From the NCBI GenBank assembly GCA_019244045.1, contig JAFATF010000710.1, forward strand, positions 1 through 58,400: 58,400 nt of DNA. Reading direction: 5' to 3'. Position 1 is the stretch's first letter. Each line of letters starts with the position of its first letter. Source of the DNA: Acidobacteriota bacterium (GTDB lineage: Bacteria; Acidobacteriota; Terriglobia; Terriglobales; Acidobacteriaceae). Below are positions 33,120-40,917 of this stretch, piece after piece. The notes below the pieces were generated by a model. That model was not told where the DNA came from. It did no database searches and saw nothing but the letters and a program-made list of their open reading frames with translations. Made by a program: the position numbers and the translations under genes.

Positions 33120-35318
33120 CTACCGAGCGCTAGCCAGCTTCATGTGGCTCGAGCTGGCGGCATACCGGGCGATCCCCCTGTAGAGTGCTTCGGCAACTTG
33201 CTGCCGGTAAGTGGGCGATAGCAGCTTGCGCTCGTCGGCGGGGCTGCTGAGGAACGACACCTCAGCAAGCACCGCAGGCATGGTGGTGCCGGCCAACACC
33301 ACAAAACCGGCTTGCTTCACTCCGCGATCGCGCATGCCGGGATTGTTGGGTGCCAGGATCCCGTAGAGTGCTCGTTCCACGCTGGCGGCAAGTTTGCGTG
33401 ACTCCTGGGTGCGCTCCCGCAGCGCCACATCGGACAGAACAGTGGTCGAAATGGTTGTCATCGCGGTTGCGTTTTCCCTTTTTTCGATTTCGAGAGAATT
33501 GGCAGGAGCGGACACATTGGTGTAGTAAGTCTCGATGCCGCGAGCCGCAGGATGGTCACTGTTATTGGCATGCAGCGAGACGAAGAGGTCGGCCCTGGCA
33601 TCGTTGGCGATTTCCGCTCGTTCCTCAAGCGGGACGTAGGCGTCGTCGGAACGTGTGTAGAGAATCTCACTGCCTAATCTGGTCTTTAGCATCTTTCCGA
33701 GGCGTTGCGAAATGTCCAGCACAAGATCCTTTTCGACGACTCCCTTCCGCCCCACCGTACCCAGGTCCCAGCCCCCATGTCCGGCATCGATGACAATTCT
33801 CAGGTGCGGCACTCGAGAACGCAGCTCCAGGTCTTCTTTAGAGACGGGAGCGGCAGGAAGTGTCAAGGGCCTGCGGAAGGCTTGCCGGGAAGGCCGCAGC
33901 AGGTCGATGTTGGCCTCGGGCGCCATATCGCCGGCATTGTGTCGGATTTCGACCACCAAACGAGAGGGATTAGGCTCGAGCCCAACCGAGAAGTTGGAGA
34001 CGTCTTTCGTATCGAGCACAACGCGAGCAACCCCCGCGATCGGCTCGGCAATGCGGATGCGTAACAGCAAATTGTTACCGATCTCAATTGACGTGCCGTT
34101 CAGTCCGGGAGCAAGCACTGTGTCGTGCAAATCGAAATAAATGCGCTCTGGCGAACTAAGCCGGTGTACCTCGTATTGCACTTGATCTTCTAGATCAATC
34201 ACTACCGTGGTCGAATCGCCCGCTTCCCAGTGCCGCACCCCGGTAAGAAGGGGAAGCACATTGCGGTTCGCGTCTTCGGGCGCAATAGGCGTCGGTTGTG
34301 GCAGGTCGGCCGCGACCGGCACGGCGGTTGCCGCACCCCGCCCTCGACTGCCGAGCCGCCGAGGCGCGGTCGCCGAGCCGAATGCCGCTGCAGCCGGCGC
34401 GAGCGGCGTACGAAACTCGGACAGCAACACACCGACCCCCATCAGCACGGCGAATGCCAGCGCGGAGATGATGATCAGGCTCAAGCGAGAGGCGGAGCTC
34501 TTTTCGTAGTCGCGTAGCAGCGCAGGTGGAATCTCGGCGGGAGTCGGCGCACTGTCTTCGGTGATCTCAAGATCAAGCAGATTGTCCTCAGCGGTATTTG
34601 CCGAAAAGGCGCAACCAGCGCCGGCCTGCTTTTCGGGAAGCGGTCCGCCGCCGGCCGCTTTCATCGACAGGTCTTCCGGCTTGTCGTCTTCTTCCGGACG
34701 CATGGCCCCCAGAATCAGTTCGGCAAGAAGGTTCAGGCTGCGGACATCACTGGCGCTGAAGGCAAAAGGGTCACCTGAAAAAGCTTCCAGAAGCCCGATG
34801 ACACTGCGCCGCGCCTTTAAGGGTACGGCGATTATGGCACGCGCGCGCAGGTCTCGCGAGGCGGTCACGTCGACGCGGGCGTCGTTCTCGGCATCGTCGC
34901 AAGAAACCGTCTCCCCCATTCGAATGCATATTCCAGACAAGCCAGATTGCGGGTCAAGTCGCGCCCCGAGCTCAGGAGCAATGATTCCCGTCCTCGCCCG
35001 GCAGATAATTTCACCCTCCTGCAACAATGCGATGGCGACGCCATCCGCGCCTGTAAGTGCTAACGCGCGTTCCGCCACAGGCTGCAAAACTTCATACAAG
35101 AAGAATTGATCCGAGCTCCCGTTGGTCAGATAGTCGTTCTTCCCGTGCGCCCGGCGGGCACGAATCTGTTCGCGCAAAGACGAGAACGCGAGCAGCCCTT
35201 CGAGAGCATCCAAAGAGCCAGCTTTAGGTGGGTGTTCTTGTGAACTGCCGTCCACGACAAGCCTTGGCCCGGAGTCCTCGGCGAGAACCTGTTGCGGTTT
35301 GCGTGGAATAGTTGCCAT
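33120..35318 (-). CDS. N-acetylmuramoyl-L-alanine amidase fused to a cytoplasmic GAF domain
   Basis: 732 residues in a rare order: GAF domain (about 75-205), acidic linker, one transmembrane helix (278-300), Pro/Ala-rich segment, AMIN domain (about 352-460) and Amidase_3 (505-728). The amidase has its zinc ligands His514 (IVIDAGHGGWD), Glu529 (VVEKD) and His583 (FVSLHANNSD), and the catalytic Glu686 in PAVLAEVSFLSSPADE. Amidase_3 enzymes cleave the amide between MurNAc and the stem peptide, and AMIN targets them to the septum or outer envelope. Usual AmiC-type enzymes have a signal peptide; here a GAF sensor faces the cytoplasm and the catalytic part is outside, so a ligand inside might control cell-wall cleavage. 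The GAF ligand is unknown. Confidence 0.9.
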   Translation of the reverse strand: MATIPRKPQQVLAEDSGPRLVVDGSSQEHPPKAGSLDALEGLLAFSSLREQIRARRAHGKNDYLTNGSSDQFFLYEVLQPVAERALALTGADGVAIALLQEGEIICRARTGIIAPELGARLDPQSGLSGICIRMGETVSCDDAENDARVDVTASRDLRARAIIAVPLKARRSVIGLLEAFSGDPFAFSASDVRSLNLLAELILGAMRPEEDDKPEDLSMKAAGGGPLPEKQAGAGCAFSANTAEDNLLDLEITEDSAPTPAEIPPALLRDYEKSSASRLSLIIISALAFAVLMGVGVLLSEFRTPLAPAAAAFGSATAPRRLGSRGRGAATAVPVAADLPQPTPIAPEDANRNVLPLLTGVRHWEAGDSTTVVIDLEDQVQYEVHRLSSPERIYFDLHDTVLAPGLNGTSIEIGNNLLLRIRIAEPIAGVARVVLDTKDVSNFSVGLEPNPSRLVVEIRHNAGDMAPEANIDLLRPSRQAFRRPLTLPAAPVSKEDLELRSRVPHLRIVIDAGHGGWDLGTVGRKGVVEKDLVLDISQRLGKMLKTRLGSEILYTRSDDAYVPLEERAEIANDARADLFVSLHANNSDHPAARGIETYYTNVSAPANSLEIEKRENATAMTTISTTVLSDVALRERTQESRKLAASVERALYGILAPNNPGMRDRGVKQAGFVVLAGTTMPAVLAEVSFLSSPADERKLLSPTYRQQVAEALYRGIARYAASSSHMKLASAR

Positions 35319-35829
35319 CAGAGAGAGCTTGCGAGCCGGGTTCTATCGCGGCCCCCGACAAATGGGCCCCCGACGCCATGCTTCCAGTACGTTACAGCCC
35401 TTTGCTTTTTATCGCAATATCCCCTTAACTGGTCAGCATGGTGGTCTTTGGCCATGATCAATAGTAATGGTTTCACGCGAGGCTAAAGCATCGACCCGTC
35501 ACGGACATGCTCTTCTCGGCTCTTCTTCGAACGACGATACGCATGGTGGATAGAACAACTTCGTTATGAGGGGTTTTGCTTCGCCGCCCTTATCTTCGTC
35601 TACCTACCAACTCGTCGCCGTTTGTAATGTCAGCGGCTACTAGCGGGTGGTACCTTCGTTTTTCGTTTACCTTTTTAGATGGAACCTGCTACGCTGCGTT
35701 TGACAGCGCTGGCTGCCACCTTGGTTCAAGCCGAGAGCCACAACGGGCGGGAGAGGCTCGGCCACTTGCCATTGTAGCGCTTCTTCAGGCACTTTGGGGC
35801 GCGCAGCCGACACGGCGCGAGGGTGCGCT
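35319..35829. other. Long intergenic region upstream of the amidase gene, unassigned
   Basis: About 510 bases between divergent genes. It holds a TTGACA at 35700 without a matching -10, and a GCCGAG...CTCGGC inverted repeat (about 35729-35763) with a long loop. No tRNA, SRP, RNase P or other known RNA pattern is recognised, and open stretches have no protein-like composition. A regulatory RNA cannot be excluded. Confidence 0.4.
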
Positions 35830-36147
35830 TTGATTCGTGTCAGCAGTGAGAGAAGAAAGCGACGCTGGCTGTGGCCGGTTGGGATCATGGCCACCGGACT
35901 AGCAGGGGCTGCGGTTGCTGTTTTACGGGGCTGCTGGCATCAAAAAATGAGCTGGCCGATACGCGTCCAGGAAAACTCTTACCAGGTTTGCCTGGGCTGC
36001 GGAATTAAACGTTTGTTTGACGAACAGGTTTTTAGGAGCTATGGCCCCTACGGTTACGACATCAATCGCCTAATTGCCTGGAACCGGGCTCGCCATGTCA
36101 AGCACCAGCGGGAAGCCGAAGAAAAACTCCACCGGCCTGCGTCCTAA
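35830..36147 (+). CDS. Small membrane protein with CxxC motif, function unknown
   Basis: About 105 residues from a TTG at 35830. A basic start (RRKRRW) leads to one transmembrane helix (VGIMATGLAGAAVAVLRG), then a soluble part with CWHQKMSWPIRV, SYQVCLGCGIKRLFDE and YGPYGYDINRLIAW. The Cys-x2-Cys pair with an upstream Cys and His could bind a metal. I have a general memory of similar proteins (CxH-KMSWP...CxxCG-KRLFD) in Acidobacteria, but no function is known. The start is uncertain; no Shine-Dalgarno site is visible. It is followed by the PilZ gene in the same direction. Confidence 0.55.
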   Translation: MIRVSSERRKRRWLWPVGIMATGLAGAAVAVLRGCWHQKMSWPIRVQENSYQVCLGCGIKRLFDEQVFRSYGPYGYDINRLIAWNRARHVKHQREAEEKLHRPAS

Positions 36148-36200
36148 CACGAACCACTTCGGTTATTGGGATCGAACTGCTGCCGGGCTAACATTTCCAC

Positions 36201-37016
36201 ATGCATTCGGGTTCTCCGCATTCTGCGGGGATTGCCAACGCTACCCAGGCAGCGCGTGCGTATCGGCATTCCATTTGTACCCTGGCGTACGTTCGTCTGG
36301 ATCATGCGAACGGCGGAATTATCCGCAATCTCAACGAGAGTGGCATGGGTATCCAGGCGGTTGGCCGACTCCATCCTGAGCAGGTTGTGCATCTTCGCTT
36401 TGAGTTCATCCGTCCACGCGCCAAATTCGAACTCGTGGGCCAGGTTGCCTGGGCCGATCAGACCGGTCAGGCGGGCCTGCGATTTACCGATCTTCCGTTG
36501 CGAACGCGCCGCCAACTCAAAGAGTGGATGTTCACCGATCTACTGGCCGCCAGTCACGCGCTGAAAACAGGCTGCCCAGTTCTGAATGGAGGACAGACAG
36601 AAAACGCGCTGGTCATCTCTAGCCTGCCTATGAACCCGATTGAATTGGCATCGAGTGACCGGAACATGGGAGCTCACGAGGATCCTGAAATCAACGTTTT
36701 CAAGGAAGGGGCACGCCTTACCGTCCCCTGGTGGCCCATAAGCATCGGTCAAAATGCCTTTCGCCGCTTTATTGATAGTATGGTCGTCTTTTCCGCTATG
36801 TTGCTATTTTCCATCATCGTAGTGGAACTGACAGATGCCCTTCCTTCCTGGCCGGTACTAGTTGGCATTGAGATGCTATTTACCGCGGTCTTTGCCCTCC
36901 TTTACCGCTATCTCGCCCACCTGGTCATCGGCTGCAGCCTGGGGACGCATCTGGCCGAGCTCGCGGCAGATGAGATTGCGAGAAATCCTATTTCCTCTCT
37001 CTCAGACACGTACTAA
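36201..37016 (+). CDS. PilZ domain membrane protein
   Basis: 271 residues. The PilZ domain is at about residues 20-115: IIRNLNESGMGIQAVG holds the NxSxxG motif (N45, S47, G50), followed by HLRFEFIRP and VGQVAWADQTGQAGLRF. The first PilZ motif, RxxxR, is not clean (ARAYRHS), so c-di-GMP binding is likely but not sure. A linker is followed by two transmembrane helices (about 190-245: VVFSAMLLFSIIVVEL and VLVGIEMLFTAVFALLY), which is unusual for PilZ proteins. It is probably an effector of the c-di-GMP system of the HD-GYP regulator 4 kb away. A TAACAT lies six bases before the ATG. Confidence 0.75.
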   Translation: MHSGSPHSAGIANATQAARAYRHSICTLAYVRLDHANGGIIRNLNESGMGIQAVGRLHPEQVVHLRFEFIRPRAKFELVGQVAWADQTGQAGLRFTDLPLRTRRQLKEWMFTDLLAASHALKTGCPVLNGGQTENALVISSLPMNPIELASSDRNMGAHEDPEINVFKEGARLTVPWWPISIGQNAFRRFIDSMVVFSAMLLFSIIVVELTDALPSWPVLVGIEMLFTAVFALLYRYLAHLVIGCSLGTHLAELAADEIARNPISSLSDTY

Positions 37017-37102
37017 CATCTCTCCTTGATCAACGTATAGGCCCATTTCCCTAGGTACTTCGGAAACGTTTGCTTCACCCCATCTCCTGCACGGGAGCGG
37101 TT

Positions 37103-37819
37103 ATGAAGATTTTCGTTACGTTGTTGCTTGCGGGAATGCTTGCCTCGGCTCAGGAGCACCCTGAGATCACGGCGCAACCCAAGACGATCTATGCGAGCGC
37201 CGACGGCAAATTCGATGCCCCGCCTGATACCGCCGAGCTCCACTTCGATATCGCGGCGCGGGAGGACACAGCCAAGGCAGCCTATGAGCACGCCTCACGC
37301 GAGGGCAACGAGTTTCGGCAGGTTCTTCAGAACAATGGAATCGATCCCAAAGCCGCCGAAATCGGCTACTATGTGGTCCAGCCCGTATATGACTTGAAAA
37401 ATTCCAAGCGCAATTTGATCGCATATCGGGTGGCTAGCAATGTGAGATTGAAGCTCAAGGATTTCTCCAAAATAGCTTCCATCCTCGAGCGCCTGGCGGA
37501 CAACAATATTGGCGAGAACCAAAGCCTCGTCTACACCCTGGAAAACATGGACGCGGCCAAAGCCAGAGCTGTGGAGGATGCCTATCATCATGCCCGCATG
37601 AACGCCGAGACTTTGGCGCAGGCCGGATCGAGAATCCTCGGCGACCTCTCGTACGCTTCGGTCGACAGCTACGAGCAAGTGCGGCCCATGGCGTTGGCCG
37701 GGCAAGTGCCGGTTCCCGGGATGCGAGCGCAAGCCGAAGCTGTCGCTCGGACCGAACAGTTCACGCCACAGAATGTGACCGTGACGGCACACGTCAATGT
37801 GCTGTTCAATGTGAAATAG
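37103..37819 (+). CDS. SIMPL domain (DUF541) exported protein
   Basis: 238 residues. Signal peptide MKIFVTLLLAGMLASA, then the SIMPL domain to the end: IYASADGKFDAPPDTAELHFDI, VLQNNGIDPKAAEIGYYVVQP, YRVASNVRLKLKDFSKIASIL, and the C-terminal TVTAHVNVLFNV. This is the BP26/OMP28 family, periplasmic or outer-membrane proteins that form channel-like oligomers; their role is poorly known, often linked to stress. The ATG at 37103 is chosen over an upstream start because it begins the signal peptide and has GGGAG ahead. It precedes the Rv2525c-like gene by 40 bases. Confidence 0.88.
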   Translation: MKIFVTLLLAGMLASAQEHPEITAQPKTIYASADGKFDAPPDTAELHFDIAAREDTAKAAYEHASREGNEFRQVLQNNGIDPKAAEIGYYVVQPVYDLKNSKRNLIAYRVASNVRLKLKDFSKIASILERLADNNIGENQSLVYTLENMDAAKARAVEDAYHHARMNAETLAQAGSRILGDLSYASVDSYEQVRPMALAGQVPVPGMRAQAEAVARTEQFTPQNVTVTAHVNVLFNVK

Positions 37820-37859
37820 ATTTGCATAGAATGCGAGAGCCTCGCCTTACCATTAGGCA

Positions 37860-38702
37860 GTGAAAAATTCATGGTCGGCCATGTTGCTCGCGGCCGTGCT
37901 GATTGCCTTCGGATCCGGCGAGAGGTCAGAGCGGCCTGCTGCTTATCTAGGCTTTGATCGCAATGATTATCCCGGCGATGAGAACCTTCAATCCTTGCGC
38001 AGAAGCTTTTCCTATTGCGGCTACTGGCTGAATGCTCCGCCAGGCGAAAGCCAAACATCGTGGGCAGGCAAGAGGGATGTGCTTCTGCGTGCTGGATTCG
38101 GTTTTACGGTTCTCTTTAATGGTAGAACGGCTGCCCAAATAAAGAATGGCGGAGACGCCGACGCCCAGGGCAAGGCCGACGCCATCGTCGCCGTCAGCGA
38201 CGGACGCAAAGAAGGTTTCCCGCTCAAAACTGTCATCTTTCTTGACCAGGAAGAGGGTGGGCGTTTGCTCCCCGAACAGAACCGCTATTTGTTTGCCTGG
38301 ATTGATCGAGTCGCAACCAGCGGATTCCGGGCGGGCGTTTACTGTTCCGCAGTTCCGTTCAAAGAAGCCTCGGGCAGCGTAGTAGTTACCGCCGAGGACA
38401 TTCGTCGCCATGCCGGGGGGCGGCAAATCTCGTTTTGGGTGGCAAACGATAGCTGCCCACCTTCGCCCGGGTGCTCACTCGGCAAACGAGTTCCTGCCCC
38501 AAGTGCCAGCGGGGTAGAGTTCGCCAGCATCTGGCAATTTGCGCAAAGCCCAAAAAGAGCAACGGTTGCGGTCGGCTGCGGCAAAAGCTACGCTCCTGAT
38601 GGCAACTGCTACCCCCCTACGGCTGATCCCAAGCAGCACATGTTTGTAGATCTTGATAGCGCAACTTGCCGCGATCCTTCGCAAGGCAGGGGGTCTCGTT
38701 AG
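37860..38702 (+). CDS. Exported Rv2525c-like glycoside-hydrolase-like protein (DUF1906)
   Basis: 280 residues from a GTG start. A signal peptide is followed by a TIM-barrel-like domain, YLGFDRNDYPGDENLQSL, CGYWLNAPPG, FTVLFNGR, and LKTVIFLDQEEGGRLLP, with acidic residues at the end of strands as in DUF1906. RAGVYCSAV and IWQFAQSP are also characteristic. Rv2525c of Mycobacterium tuberculosis is a Tat-exported member that affects cell-envelope properties; hydrolase activity has not been firmly shown for most members. C-terminal cysteines may form disulfides. It overlaps nothing and ends 40 bases before the convergent glycine-zipper gene. Confidence 0.75.
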   Translation: MKNSWSAMLLAAVLIAFGSGERSERPAAYLGFDRNDYPGDENLQSLRRSFSYCGYWLNAPPGESQTSWAGKRDVLLRAGFGFTVLFNGRTAAQIKNGGDADAQGKADAIVAVSDGRKEGFPLKTVIFLDQEEGGRLLPEQNRYLFAWIDRVATSGFRAGVYCSAVPFKEASGSVVVTAEDIRRHAGGRQISFWVANDSCPPSPGCSLGKRVPAPSASGVEFASIWQFAQSPKRATVAVGCGKSYAPDGNCYPPTADPKQHMFVDLDSATCRDPSQGRGSR

Positions 38703-38741
38703 AAAGGCGAAAATGTCGGTCGCATCTCATGAAATGCGGGG

Positions 38742-39443
38742 TCACTCTTGCGCAGCTTCAACAACACGCCGGGAGGATGCTGCAGAAATCCGACTCGCAT
38801 CGACACTGATCGGCCGCTGAATCACCATGTTGATCGCCGTGCCGGCCTCCAGAGTAACGTCGTGGCCTCGGGTGAGCAGTGCGACGGCGGTTCCGACCGC
38901 GCCTCCGATGCCAGCGCCAATGGCAGCGCCTTTCAGGCCGTTGCTCAATCCCCCGACCGCCGCCCCCGTCGCCGCAGTGGTGGCTGCCGTACCTACTTTC
39001 TGTCCAGTCTGACTGTCGGATCGGATCGTACCCTCCTGTCCCTTGACAGAATTCGTGCCCGCACCCGGAACATTTTCCACTGAACCCGGCAAGATCACGG
39101 TATAGCCGTTTGGGTAAATAAGGCTAGTAAAGTGCATCAGCACCTCGGCCCTTCCGTGCACTCGTCCGGCACGCTTAACGCTCGTGATGCGCCCTTGAAC
39201 GTAAGTACCGGCAGGAATGAGCACTCGATCATTGATCACAAACGGGAACGTCGTCGAGGCATAAACTGGATCTCCCTCGCGAGCCGTCTTGGTCGAAATG
39301 GCCTGCTTGAGTGCCAGAGGAACGTGTGCGCCGGAGGGAATTGTGAGAGTTTCCGACGCTTGCGACCGTTGCGGTCCGGCAGAGGAAGTAGCCTGAGCCA
39401 TCACCATGCTGGAAATGAGAAGCACGCCGAAGAGAGCCCGCAT
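38742..39443 (-). CDS. Exported glycine-zipper protein, paralogue of the 32299-32964 gene
   Basis: 233 residues. Signal peptide MRALFGVLLISSMVMA, then a beta domain with LTIPSGAHVPLALKQAIST, REGDPVYASTTFPFVINDRV, LIPAGTYVQGRITSVKRAG and LMHFTSLIYPNGY, a glycine zipper (AAVGGLSNGLKGAAIGAG, GGAVGTAVALL) and a closing strand TLEAGTAINMVIQRPI. The same order occurs in the 32299 gene, with low but recognisable similarity. The PVYASTTFPFVINDRVLIPAG part resembles TrbI-like barrels. The ATG at 39443 follows GGGAGGAATTCTG, a strong Shine-Dalgarno site, and replaces an upstream start. Function unknown; outer-membrane or periplasmic. Confidence 0.75.
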   Translation of the reverse strand: MRALFGVLLISSMVMAQATSSAGPQRSQASETLTIPSGAHVPLALKQAISTKTAREGDPVYASTTFPFVINDRVLIPAGTYVQGRITSVKRAGRVHGRAEVLMHFTSLIYPNGYTVILPGSVENVPGAGTNSVKGQEGTIRSDSQTGQKVGTAATTAATGAAVGGLSNGLKGAAIGAGIGGAVGTAVALLTRGHDVTLEAGTAINMVIQRPISVDASRISAASSRRVVEAAQE

Positions 39444-39615
39444 CAGAATTCCTCCCGTTCGCAAGGTATGGTAGCGCACTGGAAATGGATATCGACCCCA
39501 GAAAACTGTTCATGTAAGATGCCGAGCAGAGCCAATTTGGTTTTAGGCGGTTATGCGGGCCGCCGAAGAGGCTGTTTAGCAGGTTTTCTGACCGACAACC
39601 TGCATCCAAGTACCG

Positions 39616-39726
39616 ATGGCCTTCCTGGATACGCTCACGCCGGATGAAGGGCTAGTCCTGCTGGCACTCGGCGTTGTCACTCTGCTGGTGTGTTTAGGAT
39701 TGGTGATTTGGTTGCTTATCAGCTAA
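39616..39726 (+). CDS. Possible small membrane protein of 36 residues
   Basis: MAFLDTLTPDEGL is followed by LVLLALGVVTLLVCLGLVIW, one hydrophobic helix, and LLIS before the stop. It is divergent from the glycine-zipper gene. Composition and the amphipathic start fit a single-pass micropeptide, but there is no Shine-Dalgarno site, and no conservation can be tested here. It may be chance. Confidence 0.3.
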   Translation: MAFLDTLTPDEGLVLLALGVVTLLVCLGLVIWLLIS

Positions 39727-40192
39727 CGCCTCTTATCTTATTTTATCTTGTCTTCTTTAATCTTGGCCCGTCGCGTTGCTTTTGCGCACCTGCGAGTGAC
39801 ATGTGAACCTCGTCCTAACGACAGGTGGAACAAGCTTCTAATGAATCGGCTATGTCATGAACATGGTACGTTCGTCACCTGTCGGGCGAGGGCGAATCCT
39901 CAGTAAGATGAATGCGGTGCGAGATGGGCAGTTAGAATACGGTGTAGCCTGACGAGGCACGCGCCGCATTGTCAACACTTCCGCTCGCACCTTTTCTTAC
40001 AAAATGCTTTTGCCTAAGCAAGGTGCTGTGTATTAGCTCGGAAGCAGCAAGTGCCACAGCGCCTCCACCCGCACACCAGACGTGCTGCCATCCGGCGTTG
40101 CTCACTCGAGTAGCAGACCACCTGCGGGGCTTCAGATGAGTCATAGGCGGATCTTGTAGACTTGGTAGGAGACAACTCCCCTCTGCATTCTC
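39727..40192. other. Intergenic region with a 9-bp inverted repeat
   Basis: About 465 bases without a convincing gene. After a T-rich stretch (39735-39765), CGACAGGTG (39819-39827) and CACCTGTCG (39876-39884) are perfect inverted copies 48 bases apart. The right arm is preceded by GTTCGT and the left arm followed by GAAC, so pairing can extend further. It could be the stem of a structured RNA or a pair of binding sites. The remainder shows nothing. Confidence 0.4.
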
Positions 40193-40690
40193 TTGATCAC
40201 GATTGAGCCAATCACGGAGCGGAACGTTTGCATCTTCAAAGCGATTCGCCTGCGTGCTCTCCGGGATGCGCCATATGCTTTCAGCTCCACCTACACAGAG
40301 GAATTGCTTTTCCCTCAATCTGAGTGGCTTACGCGGGTCGAACGCATGAATGGTGAAAGAGGCATAGGGTTCTTGGCCATAGAAGATAAAAGCCCATGCG
40401 GCATTGTCGCGTCATTTCTTGACCAGAACGATCCTACACAAGTACAACTGGTCTCGATGTGGACGGCGCCGACACACCGTAGGTACGGAATTGGTCGCCT
40501 ACTCGTAAACCAGGTTATCGCCTGGGCATCGCGGCGTGATGCGCAAACCCTACGGTTGATGGTTACGAGCAATAATGATCCTGCGCTTCGATTCTACGAA
40601 AGACTAGGATTTCTGAGAACTGGTCGAACTGAACCCTATCCAAATGATCCGGATGTCATTGAATGGGAAATGGCGCGAGCCATTCCGTAA
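40193..40690 (+). CDS. GNAT family N-acetyltransferase
   Basis: 165 residues of the Gcn5-related fold. Motif A, the acetyl-CoA pyrophosphate site, is seen in LVSMWTAPTHRRYGIGRLLVNQV (read as two parts: VSMWTAPTHRRYGIGRLL and NQV), matching R/Q-x-x-G-x-G/A. Motif B follows: LRLMVTSNNDPALRFYERLGF and a C-terminal strand EWEMARAI. The enzyme transfers an acetyl group from acetyl-CoA to an amine; the substrate is not known. The start is a TTG (40193); there is no ATG nearby, and no Shine-Dalgarno site is evident. It stands alone. Confidence 0.85.
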   Translation: MITIEPITERNVCIFKAIRLRALRDAPYAFSSTYTEELLFPQSEWLTRVERMNGERGIGFLAIEDKSPCGIVASFLDQNDPTQVQLVSMWTAPTHRRYGIGRLLVNQVIAWASRRDAQTLRLMVTSNNDPALRFYERLGFLRTGRTEPYPNDPDVIEWEMARAIP

Positions 40691-40917
40691 TTTTATGAAT
40701 GCGGTTCTTTCACACCCCTTAGCGTATACTCGGCGGCTGACAGACCTTATCTCTATATGGCGCGTAGCCGTTTACACTCGCCAGTCACGCTCGTCCTGGC
40801 TTGGTTTAGTGCCGCAGGGAGGGTTTCTATACTCTCGAGTGCTGTCGACGATTTGGGGTGCGGTGAACAATACTATCGTGATTGCCGCAGGTCAAAGATA
40901 AGAGCGCCGGATTTCTG

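Noticed and set aside
35700-35728. TTGACA at 35700 as a promoter
   Set aside because: No -10 match at 16-18 bases; probably chance.
35690-35760. Possible tRNA around GGTTCAAGCC
   Set aside because: No cloverleaf arms can be paired around it; no tRNA found elsewhere in the window either.
37103-38702. Mobile element or horizontal island in the 37-40 kb region
   Set aside because: No integrase, transposase, terminal repeats or composition shift seen; the genes look like ordinary envelope genes.
39932-40318. 128-codon minus-strand frame
   Set aside because: No family, weak composition, overlaps the GNAT start antisense.
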